A stretch of 64,000 bases of DNA from assembly GCF_031679605.1 (NCBI RefSeq), contig NZ_CP117522.1, positions 1,426,001-1,490,000 of the forward strand, given 5' to 3'. Position 1 is the first letter of the stretch. Each line of letters begins with the position of its first letter. The DNA comes from Streptomyces luomodiensis. Its GTDB lineage: Bacteria > Actinomycetota > Actinomycetes > Streptomycetales > Streptomycetaceae. Below the pieces are notes generated by a model. The model searched no databases. It saw nothing but the letters and a program-made list of their open reading frames with translations, and was not told the DNA's origin. The position numbers were made by a program, and so were the translations under genes. Positions 1-8,603 of the stretch are shown one piece after another.

Positions 1-118
1 TTCCGGCCCGGGCGCTTCACCTCGGGCGAGGCCCTGCCCCCGCCGCCTCCGGCACGCCGCCCCGGAGAACAGTGAGACGGAACGGGCCCGCCGGTGCCTG
101 GGGGCGGTGACCTGACCG

Positions 119-530
119 GTGCCGGGTGACGAACCGGCGTGTGGGCCCGTGAGCGTCTGCGGTGGGCGGGTGGTGGCCACGTCCGCCGCGGGCGGGGGGT
201 GGGGGGAGGAGGTCCGCCGCGAGCGGGGGTGGCCGCGTCTGCGGCAGGCGGGAAGGCGGCCACATCTACCGCGGGCGGGGCGAGCGAACGTCTGCCACGG
301 GCAAAGGGTGGCCACATCTGCGGCAGGCGGGAAGGCGACCCCATTCACGAGTGGTGGCCACGTCCACCACAGGCGGGAAGGCGGCCATATCTACCGCGGG
401 CAGGGCGGGCGAACGTCCACCACAGGCGAGGAGCGACCCACATCCACCACAGGCGGAGGCGAACGTCCATCGCGGTCAAGGGGCGACCACGTACGGCCAC
501 CACCCGCCCCGGCTGATCGCCGTGTCACCC
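119..530. repeat. GC-rich imperfect minisatellite, non-coding
   Basis: The first 565 bases hold no convincing gene. From about 119 to 530 related phrases recur imperfectly, for example GTGGCCAC followed by GTC/ATCTGCGGCAGGCGGGAAGGCG, and CGAACGTCCACCACAGGCG. Several frames stay open on the plus strand, but they read as Arg/Gly/Pro-rich repeat peptides with no domain and no clear ribosome binding site. It looks like one of the many minisatellite tracts in this window. Confidence 0.6.
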
Positions 531-565
531 GGCTCCGGGCCGCGTCTCGCACCTGAGCGGCACCG

Positions 566-1159
566 TCACGCGGGATGGCTCAGGCCCGCCGTGACCAGGG
601 CGGCCAGCTCGGCGTAGGCCTCGCTGTCCGACAGGCCCGTGCTCGCGGCCACCGCGCGGCGCTGGATGCGGACCATCTGCGCCGCCACGAGGTCGGCGAC
701 GAATCCGGCGTGCGCGTCACGGAACGCGCCCTTGGTCACGCCGTCGTCGATCAGCTCGCCGATCCTGCGCGCCGCGGCCTGGGTGTTGCGCTCGTAGACC
801 TCGGCGGCCGGCGCGAACGAGGCCAGATCGTCGAAGAACCGGGGCGAGGCGACGGCGAGTTCGGCCGCGACCGCGTTCAGGTATGCGGTGATCCGGGCGG
901 CCGGGGACAGGCCCTCGGCCGCGACGGCCCGTTCGACCCGCTCGGTCGCGAAGCGGAAGAACCGCACCACGGCCGCGCGGACCAGTTGTTCCTTGCTGCC
1001 CGCCAGCGTGTAGAGCGTCCGCTTCGAGCAGTGCAGGCGTGCGGCGATGTCGTCCAGGGTCAGCTGGGCGAAGCCTTCGGACAGGATCAGCCGCACGACG
1101 CCGTTCTCAAGCTCGACGCGGCGGGCTTCTCCACGGCGTACAGGGGCGCTGCTGGTCAC
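566..1159 (-). CDS. TetR/AcrR family transcriptional regulator
   Basis: 197-residue one-component repressor. The N-terminal helix-turn-helix lies at about residues 15-60, with the typical run of a GFAQLTLDDIAARLHCSKRTL core followed by a GSKEQL element. The rest is an all-helical ligand/dimer domain (residues 75-195) with no recognisable ligand signature. It is divergent from an acyl-CoA dehydrogenase gene, and the 90-bp gap carries GTACC repeats (see 1196-1237), so control of that gene and of itself is likely. Regulators of this layout often sense acyl-CoAs; that is inference, not read from the sequence. Confidence 0.85.
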   Translation of the reverse strand: MTSSAPVRRGEARRVELENGVVRLILSEGFAQLTLDDIAARLHCSKRTLYTLAGSKEQLVRAAVVRFFRFATERVERAVAAEGLSPAARITAYLNAVAAELAVASPRFFDDLASFAPAAEVYERNTQAAARRIGELIDDGVTKGAFRDAHAGFVADLVAAQMVRIQRRAVAASTGLSDSEAYAELAALVTAGLSHPA

Positions 1160-1195
1160 CTTCCGATCGTCTCATGGACGCCGAGCGAGAATTAA

Positions 1196-1237
1196 CGGTA
1201 CTCTTGTGAATACCTCAGTACCGATGGTGGTACCGAT
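1196..1237. promoter_or_regulatory. Candidate TetR operator: three GGTAC half-sites
   Basis: Between the divergent TetR and acyl-CoA dehydrogenase genes CGGTAC (1196-1201) is followed by GTACCGAT at 1218-1225 and an exact second copy at 1230-1237. CGGTAC and GTACCG are inverted, and the two GTACCGAT copies are direct repeats 12 bases apart. A strong AAGGAGG at 1238-1244 then sets the start of the dehydrogenase at 1250. Placement and symmetry suggest an operator; binding is inferred. Confidence 0.4.
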
Positions 1238-1249
1238 AAGGAGGCTTCC

Positions 1250-2389
1250 ATGAGCGTGGACCGACTCCTCCCCACCCAAGAGGCCGAGGACCTCATCGCG
1301 CTGACCCGCGATATCGCCGACAAGGAGCTCGCGCCCCGGGCCGACCGGTACGAGCGCCGGGAGACCTACCCGGAAGGGCTGTTCACGACCTTGGGCAAGG
1401 CCGGTCTGCTCGGCCTCCCCTACCCCGAGGAGTTCGGCGGCGGCGGTCAGCCGTACGAGGTCTATCTCCAGGTCCTCGAGGAGCTGGCGGCCCGGTGGGC
1501 CGCGGTCGCCGTGGCCACCAGCGTGCACGGCCTCGCCTGCTTCCCGCTGGCCACCTTCGGCACCGAGGAGCAGCGGCAGCGGTGGCTGCCCGGCATGCTC
1601 ACGGGAGAGGCCGTGGGCGGCTACAGCCTCTCCGAGCCGCAGGCCGGCTCCGACGCCGCCGCCCTGACCTGCCGCGCCGACAAGGAGGGCGACGGCTACC
1701 GGATCACCGGCACCAAGGCCTGGATCACCCACGGCGGGCGCGCCGACTTCTACGCACTGTTCGCGCGCACCGGCGAGGGCAGCCACGGCGTCTCCTGCCT
1801 GCTCGCCCCCGGCCGGGCCGACGGCCTGTCGTTCGGCAAGCCGGAGGAGAAGATGGGCCTGCACGCCATCCCCACCACCACCGCCCACTGGGACGGCGCG
1901 CTGCTCGACCACGACCGCCTCATCGGCGCCGAGGGCCAGGGTCTCCAGATCGCCTTCAGCGCGCTCGACTCCGGCCGGCTCGGCATCGCCGCCTGTGCCA
2001 CCGGGCTCGCCCAGGCCGCCCTCGACGTCGCCGTCGACTACGCCAACGAGCGCACCACCTTCGGAAAGAAGATCATCGACCATCAGGGCCTCGGGTTCCT
2101 GCTCGCCGACATGGCCGCCGCCGTCGACTCCGCCCGCGCGACCTACCTCGACGCCGCTCGCCGCCGCGACCTCGGCCGTCCCTACAGCCGGCAGGCCAGC
2201 GTCGCCAAGCTCATCGCCACCGACGCCGCCATGAAGGTCACCACCGACGCCGTCCAGGTCCTCGGCGGCTATGGCTACACCCGTGACTTCCCGGTCGAGC
2301 GCTATATGCGCGAGGCCAAGATCATGCAGATATTCGAGGGCACGAACCAGATCCAGCGCCTGGTCATCAGCCGCGGCTTCGCCCGCTGA
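1250..2389 (+). CDS. Acyl-CoA dehydrogenase
   Basis: 379-residue FAD flavoprotein of the acyl-CoA dehydrogenase family, catalysing alpha,beta-dehydrogenation of acyl-CoA thioesters in the cytoplasm. Seen: N-terminal helical domain, middle beta domain with the GGYSLSEPQAGSDAAAL and TGTKAWITHGG signatures (about residues 122-168), and the C-terminal helical domain ending in IFEGTNQIQR. The Glu of EGT (about residue 363) is where SCAD/MCAD-type enzymes have their catalytic base. Length is normal for the family. The ATG follows AAGGAGG by 5 bases. The chain-length preference cannot be told. Its end overlaps the convergent flavin reductase-like gene by 23 bases. Confidence 0.93.
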   Translation: MSVDRLLPTQEAEDLIALTRDIADKELAPRADRYERRETYPEGLFTTLGKAGLLGLPYPEEFGGGGQPYEVYLQVLEELAARWAAVAVATSVHGLACFPLATFGTEEQRQRWLPGMLTGEAVGGYSLSEPQAGSDAAALTCRADKEGDGYRITGTKAWITHGGRADFYALFARTGEGSHGVSCLLAPGRADGLSFGKPEEKMGLHAIPTTTAHWDGALLDHDRLIGAEGQGLQIAFSALDSGRLGIAACATGLAQAALDVAVDYANERTTFGKKIIDHQGLGFLLADMAAAVDSARATYLDAARRRDLGRPYSRQASVAKLIATDAAMKVTTDAVQVLGGYGYTRDFPVERYMREAKIMQIFEGTNQIQRLVISRGFAR

Positions 2390-3113
2390 CCCCGCCCCGT
2401 CCCGGCGAGGACGTGGTGCGGGGAGTCTGGGTGCGGGGAGTCTGGGTGCGGTAGCTGTGGCCGAGTTCCGGGCCGAGTCCGAAGTAGTGCCGGAAGTTGT
2501 AGATGAGCGGGCTCCAGGCGGCCGGGTCGATGTAGTCGGTGCCGGGCACGACGATCCGCGGGTCGGCGTGGACCTTCGCCACCCCGGCCTCGACGATGAC
2601 GAATTCCCCGGCGACGTCCGGCCGCACCCGCTCGGCGCGGGCCTCCAGCTGGACGGGGCATTCGGCGACGCGAGGCGGCCGGACCACATGGGACGGCTCC
2701 TCGGTCAGGCCGGCCGCACCGAACTTGTCCGGTACGAATCGGCACCCCTCCGCCTTGGTCGGGGGCACCGGGTTCCGGCCGGTCAGCGGCGCCAGCCGCT
2801 CCACCGCCCGCCACTGGCCCGGGGCGGGCAGATTGATCACCAGCTCGGGCCGGCTGCGCAGGTTCCGGGCCGTCTGTCCGTCACGGCCCAGCCCGAGCAC
2901 CACCGTGTGCCCCAGCGCCCACGCGGAGGAGATCGGGGCGAGATTGGCCGAGCCGTCCCCGTTCTCCGTCGACAGGAGCACCACGGGTGTCCCGAAGTAC
3001 AGGACACTGGGCTCGATCGCCATGTGGCGGGCGGCCTCCCGTGCGGTGTGCCGGGGTGCGGTGTGCTGGGCTGCCGTGCGCTGGGGTGCGGTGTGCTGGG
3101 GTGCGGTGTTCAT
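2367..3113 (-). CDS. Flavin reductase family (FMN-binding split barrel) protein
   Basis: Up to 248 residues. The core, from about residue 31 (MAIEPSVLYFGTPVVLLST) to about residue 215, reads as an FMN-binding split barrel of the flavin-reductase-like type: LAPISSAWALGHTVVLGLG, then a strand-rich half with LVINLP and FVIVEAGV. Such proteins reduce or bind flavin, some serving two-component monooxygenases; the substrate is unknown. Both ends are repeat-made: the first 30 residues repeat HTAPQ/R units and the tail repeats RTQTP. The true start may therefore be the ATG at 3023. It converges on and overlaps the acyl-CoA dehydrogenase. Confidence 0.75.
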   Translation of the reverse strand: MNTAPQHTAPQRTAAQHTAPRHTAREAARHMAIEPSVLYFGTPVVLLSTENGDGSANLAPISSAWALGHTVVLGLGRDGQTARNLRSRPELVINLPAPGQWRAVERLAPLTGRNPVPPTKAEGCRFVPDKFGAAGLTEEPSHVVRPPRVAECPVQLEARAERVRPDVAGEFVIVEAGVAKVHADPRIVVPGTDYIDPAAWSPLIYNFRHYFGLGPELGHSYRTQTPRTQTPRTTSSPGRGGVSGRSRG

Positions 3114-3286
3114 GGCGTGGAGCCTAGGAGCCGGACGTTTCGGCGGCCGCCGAAGACCGGATGACCGGTTCCGGGGCGGTGTCGACGACCGGCCGCCGGG
3201 CTTTGTGTACCGGCCCTCGAGCGGGACACGGGAGGCTGTGAGGACCGCCGGGGCAGCGGCCCCGCCGTCCTCGAACGGAGTCGACC

Positions 3287-4255
3287 ATGGCCTATACGCT
3301 CGACCCCGAGCTCGCCGCGGTGCTGCGAGTCCTCGCCGAGCAGAGCGGTCCCACTCCCCCTCCCCCGCCCGAGCGCGACGACTGGCGGGCGCTGCGCGCC
3401 CGGGGCACCGCCTCGATGGCGTGGCTGGCCTCCCTGCTCCCCGCCTATCCCTCCGGCTATCCCCTGGTGAAGGCGGTCTCGCACACCGTGCGCTCCCGGG
3501 ACGGGGCGGAGATCCTCGTCCGCTGGTACGAGAAGGCCGACTCCACGCCCGGATCCGCGGTCGTCTACGCCCACGGCGGAGGGATGATCGCCGGCAGCGT
3601 CGACCTCTACGACTCCGTCATCGCCGGATACGTCGAGGCGACCGGGGTGCCGTTCCTGTCCGTGGACTACCGCCTGGCCCCCGACGGGGCCACCGGCACC
3701 GGCCCGGTCGAGGACGTGTTCGCCGCGCTGGCCTGGCTGTCCGAGCGGTCGGCCGGGTTCGGGGTCGACCCCGGTCGCATCGCCGTCATGGGGGACAGCG
3801 CCGGGGGCGGGCTCGCCGCGGGCACGGCGGTCCTCGCCCGGGACCGAGGGATTCCGCCCGCTCGTCAAATCCTGCTCTATCCCATGCTCGACGACCGCAA
3901 CCTCACCCCGGACCCCCTGCTGTCGCCCTATGTCGCCTGGACCTGGGACGACAACTGGACCGGCTGGCACGCCCTGCTCGGCGAGGCGTTCGGCACCGAC
4001 GACGTGCCGCCGGCGGCGGCGCCGGCCCGGGTCGCCTCCGTCGAGGGGCTGGCGCCCGCCTATGTCGAGGTCGGAGAGCTCGACATCTTCCGCGCCGAGG
4101 CCGTCGGCTACGCCCAGCGGCTCGCCGACGCCGACGTCCCCGCCGAACTGCATGTCCACAGCGGGGCCATCCATGAGTACGACCGTCTCGCCCCCGACTC
4201 TCTCCTGGCGCGCCGGGCCATGGCCGACCGCCGGCGGGTGATCTCCGCGCTGTGA
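3287..4255 (+). CDS. Alpha/beta hydrolase, HSL-type esterase
   Basis: 322-residue carboxylesterase-like enzyme. The oxyanion-hole HGGG is at residues 96-99, SVDYRLAPDG follows at about 115-124, and the nucleophile elbow GDSAG has Ser171. A C-terminal GELDIF segment and HEYD with His296 supply plausible acid and base, completing a hormone-sensitive-lipase type triad. There is no signal peptide, so it is probably cytoplasmic. It stands alone on its strand. The physiological ester is unknown. Confidence 0.88.
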   Translation: MAYTLDPELAAVLRVLAEQSGPTPPPPPERDDWRALRARGTASMAWLASLLPAYPSGYPLVKAVSHTVRSRDGAEILVRWYEKADSTPGSAVVYAHGGGMIAGSVDLYDSVIAGYVEATGVPFLSVDYRLAPDGATGTGPVEDVFAALAWLSERSAGFGVDPGRIAVMGDSAGGGLAAGTAVLARDRGIPPARQILLYPMLDDRNLTPDPLLSPYVAWTWDDNWTGWHALLGEAFGTDDVPPAAAPARVASVEGLAPAYVEVGELDIFRAEAVGYAQRLADADVPAELHVHSGAIHEYDRLAPDSLLARRAMADRRRVISAL

Positions 4256-4284
4256 GCCCGTTCCGGGGCGGAGCCGGGACCTGG

Positions 4285-4690
4285 TCAGGCTCCCCGCTCC
4301 GGGTCGTTCCGCCGGTCCGCCGCGCTCTCACGCAGGGAGCCGATAAAGGCCCCGGCGGCGGGGGGGGAGGGCGTGGTCGGCCATGCGGACGCTGGATGCG
4401 GCGGGCGGCCGCGGCGGGGGCACGCTGACGCCGGGCCGGATGCCTTCCAGGGCCAGGGCCGGGGCCCTGCGCCACGGCCAGACCGGCGGCCACCATGGCC
4501 CACGCCTCCTGGTCGTCATGTGTCTCATAGGCGATCTGCGGTGCGCAGTCGACCGCCCGGCAGCCGCGGACCAGGGCCTCGGCCGCCGGATGGCGGTCGG
4601 CACGGTCCCCCACGGGCGCTGCGCACGGTCACCGCGCCTCCGGGTGGGTGTCGCGGAAGGCGATGACGGCGGGCGGCAGCAGCCAGGCGC
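4285..4690 (-). pseudogene. Decayed LysR-type regulator, C-terminal half only
   Basis: No intact gene lies between 4256 and 4874. Colinear pieces of a LysR substrate-binding domain appear on the minus strand in different frames: LLPPAVIAFRDTHPEA (4682-4635), YETHDDQEAWAMVAAGLAVA (4532-4473), ALALEGIRPGVSVPP (about 4470-4425) and a typical LysR tail GAFIGSLRESAADRRNDPE (4353-4285). At least three frame changes separate them, and no helix-turn-helix half is found upstream. This is what a truncated, frameshifted LysR pseudogene looks like. Sequencing errors could explain one frameshift, but not the missing N-terminus. Confidence 0.65.
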
Positions 4691-4874
4691 CCGCTCCCCG
4701 CGGTCGGCCAGGGCGCGTGCGGTGGCGGTCGCCGAACCGCGCCGGGCCACCTGGGCGAAGGGCGGAATGCCCGTCCCCGCCATCGGCTGCGCCGGGCAGG
4801 CATGGTGTCCGCCCTCTCGGGCATCCGATGATCAAGCCGGTCCGGCCCAATGGCACGACAAAGGGGACGTCAAC

Positions 4875-5141
4875 GTGAGCATCGTCAGCTGGATCATCCT
4901 CGGCCTGCTCGCCGGGGTGATCGCCAAGATCCTTCTCCCCGGACGTGACCCCGGCGGGCTGGTCGGTACCACGGTCATCGGCATCGCGGGGGCGTTCGTG
5001 GGCGGGTGGATTTCCGCGCGGTTCTTCGACCGTCCGGTCCAGAGGGAGTTCTACGACCCCACCACCTGGGGCGCGGCGATCGGCGGCGCCTTCGTCCTGC
5101 TGGTCGTCTACCGCCTTCTGTTCGGCCATTCACGGAACTGA
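4875..5141 (+). CDS. GlsB/YeaQ/YmgE family small membrane protein
   Basis: 88 residues starting at GTG 4875 (VSIVSWIILGLLAGVIAKIL); the upstream extension in the same frame is not GlsB-like. Three hydrophobic segments (about 3-20, 30-47, 63-82) with glycine-rich helices and the GLLAGVIAKILLPGRDPGG N-terminal signature mark the transglycosylase-associated/GlsB family, small stress-linked inner-membrane proteins of unknown mechanism. A charged insert (RPVQREFYDPTTWG) separates helices 2 and 3. It stands alone between the LysR remnant and a convergent regulator gene. Confidence 0.85.
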   Translation: MSIVSWIILGLLAGVIAKILLPGRDPGGLVGTTVIGIAGAFVGGWISARFFDRPVQREFYDPTTWGAAIGGAFVLLVVYRLLFGHSRN

Positions 5142-5195
5142 CGGCTGACGCTGACGGCTGACGGCGCCACCCGGCACAGGGGCGGGCGCGGGGCG

Positions 5196-6008
5196 TCAGG
5201 ACGCCGTCGCGCCCGCGAGCCGGCGGATCGTACGGGCGGAGGGGGATCCGGGGTCGGCCGTGATCAGGACCACCTCCTGGTCGTCCTCGGGCACGAGCAG
5301 CACATCGCAGTTCAGCCGGAGCGGGCCGGCCGTGGGGTGGGCGACGGTCTTGGACCGGTGTCCGGGTGCGTGGACCGGACGCTCCTCCCAGATCTGCCGG
5401 AACTCCTCGCTGCCGGCGCGCAGTTCGCCCAGCAGTCCGGTGAGCGCCGCGTCATGGGGGTAGCGGTCGGCGGCCCGGCGCAGCCGTGCGACCACGATGT
5501 GTCCGAACTCCTCGGCGCTGGAGCTCTCGTACGCGTGGCCCTGGCCCAGGAAGCGGCGGCGGGCGAGGTTGGGGTGGCGGCCGAGGTCGTCGCCGAACAG
5601 GGCCTGCGCCAGCGGGTTCCAGGCGATCACGTCGTAGGCGGCGTCGGTGACGATCGCCCCGGTGTCGGGCAGCCGCCGCAGCAGCTGGGCGACGTGCGGA
5701 CGCACCCGCCGCACCGCCCGGACGCCCGGCGGCGCGCTCGTCCCCGCGAGCCGGAACAGGTGGCTGCGCTCGGCGGGCGCGAGCCGCAGCGCCTGCGCGA
5801 GCCCGTCCAGGATGCGTGGTGACGGCCGGGGGCCCCGGGCCTGTTCGAGGCGGGTGTAGTAGTCGACCGACATATGGGCCAGCTCCGCCACCTCCTCCCG
5901 CCGCAGCCCCGGAGTGCGGCGGTGCGGGTCGGCGGGCAGACCGATGTCCTGGGGGCGCAGTCCCTCGCGGCGGTCCCGCAGGAAGCGGGCCAGTTCCTGT
6001 CTCGCCAT
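5196..6008 (-). CDS. XRE-family regulator with MmyB-like ligand domain
   Basis: 270 residues. The N-terminal helix-turn-helix (about 8-85) has the RTPGLRREEVAELAHMSVDYYTRLEQ signature, and the C-terminal MmyB-like PAS-type domain (about 105-265) includes AYDVIAWNPLAQALFGD and LNCDVLLVPEDDQEVVLITADPGS. In actinomycetes this family commonly sits divergent from a short-chain dehydrogenase and controls it, as here (71-bp gap with CCCTGG/CCAGGG repeats). The ligand is not known. Confidence 0.9.
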   Translation of the reverse strand: MARQELARFLRDRREGLRPQDIGLPADPHRRTPGLRREEVAELAHMSVDYYTRLEQARGPRPSPRILDGLAQALRLAPAERSHLFRLAGTSAPPGVRAVRRVRPHVAQLLRRLPDTGAIVTDAAYDVIAWNPLAQALFGDDLGRHPNLARRRFLGQGHAYESSSAEEFGHIVVARLRRAADRYPHDAALTGLLGELRAGSEEFRQIWEERPVHAPGHRSKTVAHPTAGPLRLNCDVLLVPEDDQEVVLITADPGSPSARTIRRLAGATAS

Positions 6009-6040
6009 GCTGCCTCCTTCGGCTGCCTGGTACAGGTTGT

Positions 6041-6066
6041 CCCTGGCAGGGTCGGCATGGCCAGGG
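6041..6066. promoter_or_regulatory. Candidate operator between XRE regulator and SDR
   Basis: CCCTGG (6041-6046) and CCAGGG (6061-6066) form an inverted repeat with 14 bases between arms; the left arm is itself part of CCCTG-G-CAGGG (6041-6051). It lies 14 bases before the SDR start, in the regulator/SDR intergenic gap, where an XRE-family dimer would be expected to bind. Confidence 0.35.
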
Positions 6067-6079
6067 AATCGTTGCTGTC

Positions 6080-6796
6080 ATGAACGATCGCACAGCACTG
6101 GTCACCGGTGCCAACAAGGGCATCGGCAAGGAGATCGCACGCCAGCTCGTCGCCGAGGGCTTCACCGTCCACGTGGGGTCCCGCGACGCCGAACGGGGGC
6201 GGCGGGCCGTCCAGGAGATCGGCGGCGACGCCCGGCTCCTGGTGCTCGACGTGACCGACCCCGACAGCATCGCCACGGCCGCGGCGCGGGTGGAGCGGCT
6301 GGACGTGCTGGTCAACAACGCGGGCATCATGGTGGACGGCAAGACGGCGCCCGAGGCGGACCTCGACAGCTTCCGCCGGACCTACGAGACGAACGTCTTC
6401 GGTGTGCTCGCCGTCACCAACGCCTTTCTGCCGGCCCTGCGCCGCTCGGCGGCGCCCCGGATCGTCAATGTCTCCAGCGGCACCGGCTCGCTGACCTGGA
6501 GCGCGGATCCGGAGCACCAGTTCGCCGTCGCCGCCGGATCGGCTGCGGCCTACCGCTCGTCCAAGACCGCTCTGAACGCCCTGACCCTCTTCTCCGCGCA
6601 GACCCTGGCCGCCGAGGGGTTCAAGGTCAACGCGCTGGCCCCCGGGCTGCGCAGCACCGATCTGAACGCCCGCGCCGCCGCGAGCGACGGTGACCCGGCC
6701 GAGGGCGCGGCGGGCGCGGTCCGGCTCGCCCTCCTCCCGGACACCGGGCCCACCGGCGGCTTCTTCTCCTGGGACGGCACACCGGCGGCCTGGTAG
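6080..6796 (+). CDS. Short-chain dehydrogenase/reductase (classical SDR)
   Basis: 238-residue NAD(P)-dependent oxidoreductase. Cofactor motif TGANKGIG at residues 9-16, NNAG at 79-82, catalytic Ser near 132-133, and YxxxK with Tyr158 and Lys162, in the order of classical SDRs. The basic residue pair SRD in the second strand hints at NADPH. ATG 6080 is chosen because the Rossmann strand begins right after it; a longer open frame upstream has no conserved sequence. Divergent from its likely regulator. The substrate is unknown. Confidence 0.9.
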   Translation: MNDRTALVTGANKGIGKEIARQLVAEGFTVHVGSRDAERGRRAVQEIGGDARLLVLDVTDPDSIATAAARVERLDVLVNNAGIMVDGKTAPEADLDSFRRTYETNVFGVLAVTNAFLPALRRSAAPRIVNVSSGTGSLTWSADPEHQFAVAAGSAAAYRSSKTALNALTLFSAQTLAAEGFKVNALAPGLRSTDLNARAAASDGDPAEGAAGAVRLALLPDTGPTGGFFSWDGTPAAW

Positions 6797-6814
6797 ACCG
6801 CCGGTGTCACGCGG

Positions 6815-6846
6815 ACCGCGCGGCGGCGGGTGCGCCGCCGCGCGGT
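6815..6846. terminator. Bidirectional stem-loop between convergent genes
   Basis: A perfect 13-bp inverted repeat, ACCGCGCGGCGGC (6815-6827) and GCCGCCGCGCGGT (6834-6846), closes a 6-base loop between the ends of the SDR (6796) and the exporter (6874). No U-run follows, as is usual for Streptomyces terminators. It would serve both converging transcripts. Confidence 0.6.
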
Positions 6847-6873
6847 GTCCGCCGCCGGTCCCGTCGGCTCGGG

Positions 6874-8481
6874 TCAGTCGGCGGAGAGCTGGGTGTTCGG
6901 CACCCGCCAGGCGGCGATCACGAAGGCGATCAGCGCCACCGCGGCGCCGGCGAGGAAGACCACGCGCATGGCGCTGACATAGCCCTCCAGGAACGGCTGC
7001 GCCACGCCCGGGTCGAGGTGGCCGAGGAAGGCCGAGTCCTCCAGGTTCACCCCGCCGTCGGCCCGCACGACACCCTTCAGCGCGTCGGCGTTCGCCGGTT
7101 CCTCGGCGAGCCTGCGGAACGACGCGTCCTGACGGGCGGCGGCCCAGTGCTCGCTGATCCGGGAACCGGCCAGGGAGAAGAGGATGGACAGGAAGGCGGC
7201 GGCGCCCACTGTGCCGCCGTTGGAGCGGAAGAAGTTCACCGACGCGGTGGCCGCTCCCATGTCCCGGCCGGGCACCTCGGACTGGGCCAGTGTGGTGATC
7301 GTCTGCATCGCCGCGCCGAGGCCCGCCCCCATGAACAGCATGCCGATGGAGACGTACCACAGTGGGCTGTCGTCCCGCAGCGTGGCGAAGACCAGCATGG
7401 CGACGGTGAGCGAGCCGACGCCCGCCACCAGATGGACCTTGAACCGGCCGGTCCGGGACATCAGCCGGCCCACCACCAGGGTCACCGTCACGTTCGCCGC
7501 CATGGTCGGCAGCGTGGCCAGGCCCGCCCCCATCGGGCTCATCCCCTTGGCCAGCTGGAGATAGAGCGGAAGCGTGGTCATGGCGCCGAACATGGCGATG
7601 CCCACGGTGAAGTGCAGCACGGTGCCGAGCCGGAACGCGCGGATGCGGAACAGCCGGACCGGCAGCAGCGCGGCGTCTCCCATCCGCCGCTCCAGCAGGA
7701 CGAAGGAGACCAGGCCGGCCAGCCCGATCGCGTACATCGTCAGCGCCCGCGGCGAACCCCAGCCCCAGCCGCGCCCCTGTTCGGCGACGAGGAGCAGCGG
7801 CACGATCCCGACCGCGAGGGTCAGCGCCCCGCCGTAGTCCAGGCGGTGGCGTACGGGGCGGTGGGGTACGTGCAGCACGCGCAGGATCACCACGATGGCG
7901 AGGATCGCCAGCGGCACGTTGACCAGGAAGATCCAGCGCCATCCGTCGATGCCCAGCAGGCTGGCGCGCTCGGCGAACACCCCGCCCACCAGGGGGCCGA
8001 CCACGCTGGAACTGGCGAACACCGCCGTGATGTAGCCCTGGTAGCGGCCGCGCTCCCGGGGCGAGGTGATGTCGGCGATGATCGTCATGGCGAGGGACAT
8101 CAGCCCGCCACCGCCGAGTCCCTGGACCGCCCGGAAGGCCGCGAGCTGGTGGATGGAGGTGGCGAACCCGCACAGCAGCGATCCGAAGGTGAACAGCACG
8201 ATCGCGCTCAGATAGACCGGCCGGCGGCCGTAGATGTCGGACAGCTTCCCGTACAGCGGGGTGACGATGGTGGCGGTGACGAGGTAGGCGGTGGTCACCC
8301 ACGCCTGGGCGGTGAGGCCGTGCAGATCGTCGGCGATGGTGCGCAGCGCCGAGGAGACCACGGTCTGGTCGAGCGCGGCGAGGAACATGCCGAGCACCAG
8401 CCCGGACAGCACGGTGACGACCTGACGGTGCGTCAGCCGGGCCGGGGCCTCGGGCTCGGTGGTGGTGGATGAGGACGACAT
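6874..8481 (-). CDS. MFS drug exporter, DHA2 (14-helix) family
   Basis: 535 residues, about 14 predicted transmembrane segments. It shows the EmrB/QacA-type signatures LGMFLAALDQTVVSSALRTI in helix 1, AWVTTAYLVTATIVTPLYGKLSD, and a motif-A-like loop KLSDIYGRRP; FRAVQGLGGGGLMSLAMTII and SPRERGRYQG follow. A proton-driven multidrug or secondary-metabolite exporter in the cytoplasmic membrane. It is last in a minus-strand set with a UDP-glucose dehydrogenase and a UGT-type glycosyltransferase, separated from the latter by a stem-loop at 8563-8593, so it may partly have its own promoter. The cargo is inferred to be a glycosylated small molecule. Confidence 0.9.
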   Translation of the reverse strand: MSSSSTTTEPEAPARLTHRQVVTVLSGLVLGMFLAALDQTVVSSALRTIADDLHGLTAQAWVTTAYLVTATIVTPLYGKLSDIYGRRPVYLSAIVLFTFGSLLCGFATSIHQLAAFRAVQGLGGGGLMSLAMTIIADITSPRERGRYQGYITAVFASSSVVGPLVGGVFAERASLLGIDGWRWIFLVNVPLAILAIVVILRVLHVPHRPVRHRLDYGGALTLAVGIVPLLLVAEQGRGWGWGSPRALTMYAIGLAGLVSFVLLERRMGDAALLPVRLFRIRAFRLGTVLHFTVGIAMFGAMTTLPLYLQLAKGMSPMGAGLATLPTMAANVTVTLVVGRLMSRTGRFKVHLVAGVGSLTVAMLVFATLRDDSPLWYVSIGMLFMGAGLGAAMQTITTLAQSEVPGRDMGAATASVNFFRSNGGTVGAAAFLSILFSLAGSRISEHWAAARQDASFRRLAEEPANADALKGVVRADGGVNLEDSAFLGHLDPGVAQPFLEGYVSAMRVVFLAGAAVALIAFVIAAWRVPNTQLSAD

Positions 8482-8562
8482 ACGTACTACCTGCGTACCT
8501 TCTCTGCCGCGCGTGGGAAGCGGGGGAAACGCCGCGCGTGGGGGGAGCGGGGGAAACCGGGG

Positions 8563-8593
8563 CCGGAGCCCGGACGCGGGGTCCGGGCTCCGG
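8563..8593 (-). terminator. Stem-loop after glycosyltransferase gene
   Basis: CCGGAGCCCGGA (8563-8574) and TCCGGGCTCCGG (8582-8593) form a perfect 12-bp stem with a 7-base loop, 10 bases beyond the end of the glycosyltransferase gene on the minus strand. It should terminate or attenuate transcription before the downstream exporter gene. Confidence 0.6.
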
Positions 8594-8603
8594 CGGCGGG
8601 GTG

